The notes under the pieces were generated by a model. It saw only the letters and a list, made by a program, of their open reading frames with translations, was not told where the DNA came from and ran no database searches. Positions 18,609-23,312 of a DNA stretch of 23,312 nucleotides are shown piece by piece. A program made the position numbers and the translations under genes. Source of the DNA: Phaeoceros laevis (lineage: Eukaryota > Anthocerotophyta > Anthocerotopsida > Notothyladales). The number at the start of each line of letters is the position of its first letter. Positions within the stretch are counted from its first letter, which is position 1. The stretch lies in contig JBNGIQ010008900.1 in NCBI GenBank assembly GCA_049999765.1, positions 97,409-120,720 on the forward strand, written 5' to 3'.

Positions 18609-19600
18609 TAGCTGTTGCGAGAGTGCTTTTATTCTCTGTCCGGGGCCCTGTGTGCTTGTCGGGGAGCAATGCTGATGGCTTTACCTCCTAACAGTGAGAA
18701 TCATTTGACATAGAGCAAGAATGGGTGGAGCTTTGAAGATGATTCACATGCTGTTTACTGCACTTGCTGGTCGTAATGTTGATTTTGATGTGGATGGAGG
18801 CATTGAGCAAAATTTGTTGCCTCCCTTGGTAATTGGCTCAAGATGTTCCTAAGATGTTCTGGCTGGCTCCATCTTCTTTGGTGGTCTTCCTGCTGGTAAA
18901 CGTTGCTGGCCTTTGTTTTGAACCTTTCTTCTTACAGTATCGACACTCATAAATCTACTGTTTGAGGTCACTTAATTCAGCTACTTATGGCAATCATGTG
19001 TAAGGTGCAGCTTTTCTGGGAATAGCAAGGTCCTGGCTGCAACAACAACTCATTGCAAGCTTGTTCCTTGCGTTGATGTACATCATCTCATTTAGAGGCA
19101 GAGGTAGAAGACTTGCATTTTTGAAGCGCTTGTGTTAAGAACTAGTTGAGTTGATGGCTGCGAGGTCCTCAGAGCATCGGAACTGTTGGAGCTTCAGGAG
19201 ATAGTCCTTTGAGGTAGTGATGTTTTGTCTTTAGAGTTGGTTAGAATTGGAAGGATCTTTAGTTCTTTTTTACCTGGACTACTAGAATTTTTTGTCGAGA
19301 ATAATGGTTGTAAAGCATCAATGTGCCTCAAATCTTTTCATTTATCTCGTTTCATGTTGTTGACTCCTTGCCGAACCTGATCTCGTAGATAGTGAAGAAA
19401 GGGTTTCCTCCCACATTGCTTGCGCTACATTTCGCTGCAACAGATGTACGTTCCTCGTGTGCAGTCAATCATTATTACCCAGTCTGCTTTGTTTACCAAC
19501 CTTGCGTGTTTTATTTAATGAGTTGTCGTCAGCTCTCCTGGAGCTCTTCATTCTTTGTAGTGCATAGTCTTTGTTTGCCGCCGTGCGGACTAGAATCATT
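18609..19600. other. Convergent intergenic region (SRRM1 and PPR 3' ends)
   Basis: This 990-base stretch separates the stop codons of SRRM1 (+) and the PPR gene (-). It probably contains both 3' UTRs. I see no further gene; a + frame at 19392-19856 mostly lies antisense to the PPR coding region and has no recognised domain. Confidence 0.5.
19510..19515 (-). terminator. Possible polyadenylation signal of the PPR gene
   Basis: TTTATT on the + strand reads AATAAA on the minus strand, about 86 bases past the PPR stop codon. Position and motif suit a plant near-upstream element, but such hexamers are common. Confidence 0.35.
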
Positions 19601-22411
19601 TCATTTTTCCTCAGCAGATCGGTCAAAGCTCTTACACGAGATTGTGGAGGGTACAGCAGTGCACAAGTGTAAATGTAACTCTCGAACCATTCCGCAAACT
19701 TGCAAGCTTTGTTGGTGGTTGCTGTTATTCACCACAAACGTATGCAACTCCATATCATGCTCTATCCAGCACTGGGCTTCCTTCTTCCATGCACCTGCCC
19801 GCACTCTCAGGTCCTCGATTTCCATATCCTCTTCCACCATTTGTGCATGGACATAGATGCTTGACATCAAAACATAAGCCGCACCATGTGTTGGATCTAT
19901 GTTTCTGGCGCAATTGAAAGCCCTTCTTCCAACTTCTACATTTGCATGTTTCCTGCAGGCACCAAGCAATGACAGCCAAACTCTGTAGTCTGGCTGGATT
20001 GGCATTTCCAGGAGTAGCCGTTCTACCATGCTGAGCAGTCCTGCTCGGCCAAGGAGATCAACCATGGTGATAAAATGCTCAATCCTTGGGGTGATGCCAT
20101 GGTCCTTCATGGACTGAAAGTACTGAAGACCTCTATCCACGAGTCCTGCATGACTGCAAGCAGCTAGGAGGGAAAGGAACGTCACACCATTCGGTTTTAT
20201 TCCTGCCTGTTGCATTTCGTCAAAACATTTCAAGCTCATTTCACATTCACCTTGGCGGGCATATCCTGCGATCAATGCACTCCATGAAACGACATCCTGC
20301 TGCCTTGCACTATCAAATGCATGCCGGGCATCGTGCATACTCCCACATTTTCCGTACACATGAACGAGAGTGTTTGCAACTCTTGGGCTCCACTGAGATC
20401 CTTTCATATGCACTTGTTGGATCTGCCTGCATGTGTCTAGAGCACCTGTCTTCCCACATGCTTTCAGGATGGATAGTAACATGACCTCACTTGGTTTCCC
20501 GCCCATGTGCTGCATTTGAGAAAATATATGAAGAGCCTTCTTGGGCTCGTCTTGCTGGACAAAGGCAGAGATAATGGCAGTCCATAGCCCCAGCTCATAC
20601 ACTGGAGACGCGTTCTCAAGTAGGCACTGTGCATCTGCGGTGCTCCCACAGACCGAATATACCTGAATGAGGGCCATAGCTACGAACATGTCAGACGCAT
20701 GGTTTGTTCTAGACGCATCAGAGTGTATGGCTCTAATCCGGGCAAGGGAGGATGATTTCAGAGACATTACGCTGCTGCACTTCTCCATGCCAGCTAGGTT
20801 GCCACATGCCTTGATCACACTGACATAAGTTCGACCATTTGGGTTCACAGACTCATCATGCATTTTAACATAGAGTTTCAAAGCCATCTCACCTTCATTT
20901 TGCAGAGCGTATCCTGTGATCATTGTATTCCAGGACACAACATCTCGGTTGAAAAGTTTGTCAAAGACAAGTCGTGCATCCAGAGTGCTCCCACACTTGC
21001 AGTACATATCAATCAAGGTGTTGGCCACAAAAACATCATAGTCATGTTGCATTCGCAGAGCTTCAGCATGTAACACCTGCCCTTTACGTAGGGCTCGAGG
21101 TTTGATGAATCGGCCATTTAAACAGGTCCCTTCTTCGCCACCTCCAAGGCTTGAGCATGCATTCAGCACACTGACAAAGGTCTTTCCATTTGGTGTCACT
21201 CCCTCTTCTTGCATTTGAGCAAAGAGTTGCAAAGCCAGCTCACCCTGGTCGTCATGGGCATACCCCGCTATCAGTGCAGTCCAAGCGACAACCTGAGGGT
21301 CAAAGAAAGCATCAAAAACAAGTTGTGCATCGATATTGCTGCCACAACTGGTGTAAACATGAATAAGAGTGCTTGCAACAAACTCATCCACCTCATGACC
21401 TGCTGCAACAACATCAGCATGTATCTCCTTCACTTTCGCAAGGCAGACAACTTTACATGACTTTCCTTCTACTAATGTCTGCCCTTCTAAATCTGCCAAC
21501 ACACCACATGCTTTGAGCACGCTTACAAAGGTTTGCTGATCCGGCGGCACACCTACATCTTGCATCTTAGCAAAAAGCACCAAAGCCTTCGCTCCTTGTC
21601 CCTGCTGAGCGTAGCCTGCCAGCATTGCATTCCACGCAACCACATCTCGCCGCAGCATTGCCTCAAACACAACTTGAGCATCCACCATGCTCCCACACCT
21701 TGCATACATATCGAGCAGAGCGGTGCTCACAAACAGGCTAGCCTCACAACCATGTCTCACAATCTGAGCATGTATTTGCCTGCCCTGCTTCAGATCTGAC
21801 AAACTGCCACACACCTTAAGCAAACTGATGAACGTGTACTTGTTGGGCGTCACACCTTCCCGCTGCATTTGGCGGTATAGTTTGATTGCCTCGTGTCCTT
21901 GCTTATTCTTGCTGTACCCCGAAATGACTGCTGTCCAGGACAAATCAGTCCGCTTCAACAACCTGTTGAACAAGACCACAGCCTCTACCATACTTCCACA
22001 TTGAACAAACATACTAACAAGCATTTCGCCAATAACGCTGTTCAGCTCTAGCCTGTTTCTGCATATATGGGCATACAGTGATCTTGCCTTAGCTAGATCT
22101 TTTGTCTTAGTGCACTCCTGTAACATTTGGACGTAGTTCAGCACTGACGGCACACATCCCTGCTGGTCCATCCTGGCCAGAACTCTTTTCGGCACCGGAT
22201 GCACCTTCTCAAACTGCCCAATGAAAACAGTATCTATCTGTGCTGTAGTGTCAATCCCACCCCTGGCACAAATAGCGGCATTTTGAACAGTTTTACCAAT
22301 CCTGGACATGCATAATCCACATAGTGCAGAATTTGGAAGTCCCCTGCGACTCCAGCTTCCAGGCAGATTTCCGGCATTACTCTCTGGAACCCAAACCTGG
22401 AGCAACTCCAT
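19601..22411 (-). CDS. PLS-type pentatricopeptide repeat protein with E/E+ tail, no DYW
   Basis: Plant PLS-class PPR proteins bind organelle RNA, mostly for C-to-U (or U-to-C) editing. This intronless frame encodes 936 residues. Repeats run from about 87 to 825; phrases such as WNAMLAGYAQ, NTLIDMYCKCGS and TFVSVLKACG recur. The six GYA-type helices fall near residues 163, 264, 381, 498, 615 and 713. Spacing is about 100 at the ends but 117 in the middle because three L-type repeats carry extra segments. An E region (LLGACRKHANVEVGRRAF, about 815-833) and an E+ like tail (CWIEHDMELHTFVV, 881-894) follow. The catalytic DYW domain (HxE and CxxC motifs) is absent, so an editing role would need a DYW partner. 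The N-terminus is moderately Arg-rich and could be an organelle transit peptide. The start is the first in-frame ATG (GGCATGG). Confidence 0.9.
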   Translation of the reverse strand: MELLQVWVPESNAGNLPGSWSRRGLPNSALCGLCMSRIGKTVQNAAICARGGIDTTAQIDTVFIGQFEKVHPVPKRVLARMDQQGCVPSVLNYVQMLQECTKTKDLAKARSLYAHICRNRLELNSVIGEMLVSMFVQCGSMVEAVVLFNRLLKRTDLSWTAVISGYSKNKQGHEAIKLYRQMQREGVTPNKYTFISLLKVCGSLSDLKQGRQIHAQIVRHGCEASLFVSTALLDMYARCGSMVDAQVVFEAMLRRDVVAWNAMLAGYAQQGQGAKALVLFAKMQDVGVPPDQQTFVSVLKACGVLADLEGQTLVEGKSCKVVCLAKVKEIHADVVAAGHEVDEFVASTLIHVYTSCGSNIDAQLVFDAFFDPQVVAWTALIAGYAHDDQGELALQLFAQMQEEGVTPNGKTFVSVLNACSSLGGGEEGTCLNGRFIKPRALRKGQVLHAEALRMQHDYDVFVANTLIDMYCKCGSTLDARLVFDKLFNRDVVSWNTMITGYALQNEGEMALKLYVKMHDESVNPNGRTYVSVIKACGNLAGMEKCSSVMSLKSSSLARIRAIHSDASRTNHASDMFVAMALIQVYSVCGSTADAQCLLENASPVYELGLWTAIISAFVQQDEPKKALHIFSQMQHMGGKPSEVMLLSILKACGKTGALDTCRQIQQVHMKGSQWSPRVANTLVHVYGKCGSMHDARHAFDSARQQDVVSWSALIAGYARQGECEMSLKCFDEMQQAGIKPNGVTFLSLLAACSHAGLVDRGLQYFQSMKDHGITPRIEHFITMVDLLGRAGLLSMVERLLLEMPIQPDYRVWLSLLGACRKHANVEVGRRAFNCARNIDPTHGAAYVLMSSIYVHAQMVEEDMEIEDLRVRAGAWKKEAQCWIEHDMELHTFVVNNSNHQQSLQVCGMVRELHLHLCTAVPSTISCKSFDRSAEEK

Positions 22412-23256
22412 GCCAATGTGGACGTAACGCTAGAACAAAGTGATTTTCTCCTCCTGACCCAATTTCAGCCAGGTTCGAAACGGTAAATCCACTTCATCCA
22501 AGACTGACCCAACTGGGCACGGTAATCATCCAAGGATCGCTTCGAACTCTGGCAGCAGCAGGAGGGACAGCTCTTAAACCGCTGAACGCCATCGTCCTGT
22601 CGCATAGGTCGCTCACAGAAACAACTAAAGAGGGTCCGCTGGCCTTGGTAAGCGAAATCACGCTGAACGGATTGTCTTCTCATATTCGACAAGCTGCATG
22701 GGTAGCTTGGGGGTTGATGAGACGAAGCATAGGGCTCCAGATTCTCGGTTTTCTTCTGAGATTCCTAAGCATGTTCTCTTCTCGCCGCAAACAAGTTGAC
22801 ATGCCAGGCTCTTCGGCTAGCGCCCACGATAGACGTGGTTTGTAAGGCCACTAGATGACGTTCCTTTTGGTGTCCGAATGGACGCCTCAAGCTGATAACA
22901 GGCATGCCACAACTGCAAAGACCTCTTGCCAGCAAGAATTGCAATTGCAAGCCATAAACCAGTCAAGTTCTCGAGCAGCAAACAGCCGGATGAGATCACT
23001 CCACAGATACGAGGTCTAATCATATTTTCCGCTGCTAGTCAACCTGTGCATACGCCTGCCAGTTTCCGAGAGAGAGAGAGCAAAAGAGGTCCACCTTTTC
23101 GAAATCTCTCACCCTCACCTTCACCCGCGCCTGTCAATGGAGTTCGTCGTAGAGTTCAGAGTTGTAACCCCCCGCATCCACCCATCCCTGCACAAGATGG
23201 CCCGTGACACTGATCACACCTCTGACGTTTACTGTATTTTACTATCGACGGAAAAA
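22412..23256. other. Upstream flank of the PPR gene
   Basis: This flank should contain the PPR promoter and leader. Short frames on both strands (for example - 22465-22692 and + 22926-23207) show no known domain. A GAGAGAGAGAG run is at 23069-23079 or so. No other feature is supported. Confidence 0.45.
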
Positions 23257-23312
23257 TCTTATATATTAAAAAAATAGGGGTAGCTGTTGTCCGTCCGTCC
23301 GTCCGCCCTAAC
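23257..23312 (+). mobile_element. Possible Helitron 5' end cut by the window edge
   Basis: TCTTATATATTAAAAAAATA followed by GGGG begins right after an A-run and closely matches the 5' end of the candidate Helitron at 2901, apart from a small shift within the AT run. A GTCC/GTCCG simple repeat follows at about 23290-23306. The rest lies beyond the window. Confidence 0.35.

Noticed and set aside
1-23312. CRISPR array, bacterial operon or phage module
   Set aside because: The window is eukaryotic (introns, plant protein families). The only tandem array (541-1095) has adjoining variable units without spacer/repeat structure.

Overview
The window looks like nuclear DNA of a land plant, most likely a fern or other seed-free vascular plant. 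The evidence is: a eukaryotic tRNA-Asn(GTT) sequence; spliced protein genes with GT-AG introns; a plant-type MINIYO/RPAP1 gene; and a large intronless PLS-type pentatricopeptide repeat (PPR) gene with extra segments between repeats, of a style I associate with fern and lycophyte PPR families. The clade is an inference.

Layout. Positions 1 to about 6500 are repeat-rich and hold no gene I can support. This part contains a truncated tRNA-Asn copy at the left edge, a 10-N assembly gap with identical flanks, a minisatellite-like array (about 540-1095), a tRNA-Asn-headed SINE with target-site duplications (1711-1990), a second copy of that SINE's 3' end (2047-2104), a candidate short Helitron (2901-3427), and weak traces of decayed Copia-type retrotransposons. 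Positions 6572-12349 hold a complete nine-exon MINIYO (IYO/RPAP1) gene on the + strand. Positions 15264-18608 hold a complete nine-exon SRRM1-like gene (PWI domain plus SR repeats) on the + strand. Positions 22411-19601, on the - strand, hold a single-exon PPR gene that runs tail-to-tail with SRRM1. The right edge (from 23257) starts another copy of the Helitron-like 5' end.

Functions. IYO/RPAP1 is an RNA polymerase II assembly and import factor. SRRM1 is a splicing coactivator. The PPR protein probably acts in organelle RNA editing or processing. The first two both serve nuclear mRNA production, but adjacency in a plant genome is no evidence of co-regulation. I built both spliced models by extending reading frames across GT-AG introns and matching remembered family motifs; no transcript data were available.

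I see no novel multi-gene system. The best leads are the SINE with its TSDs, the Helitron candidate, a start-stop uORF before IYO, the in-frame first intron of IYO, and the inserted segments in the PPR protein.
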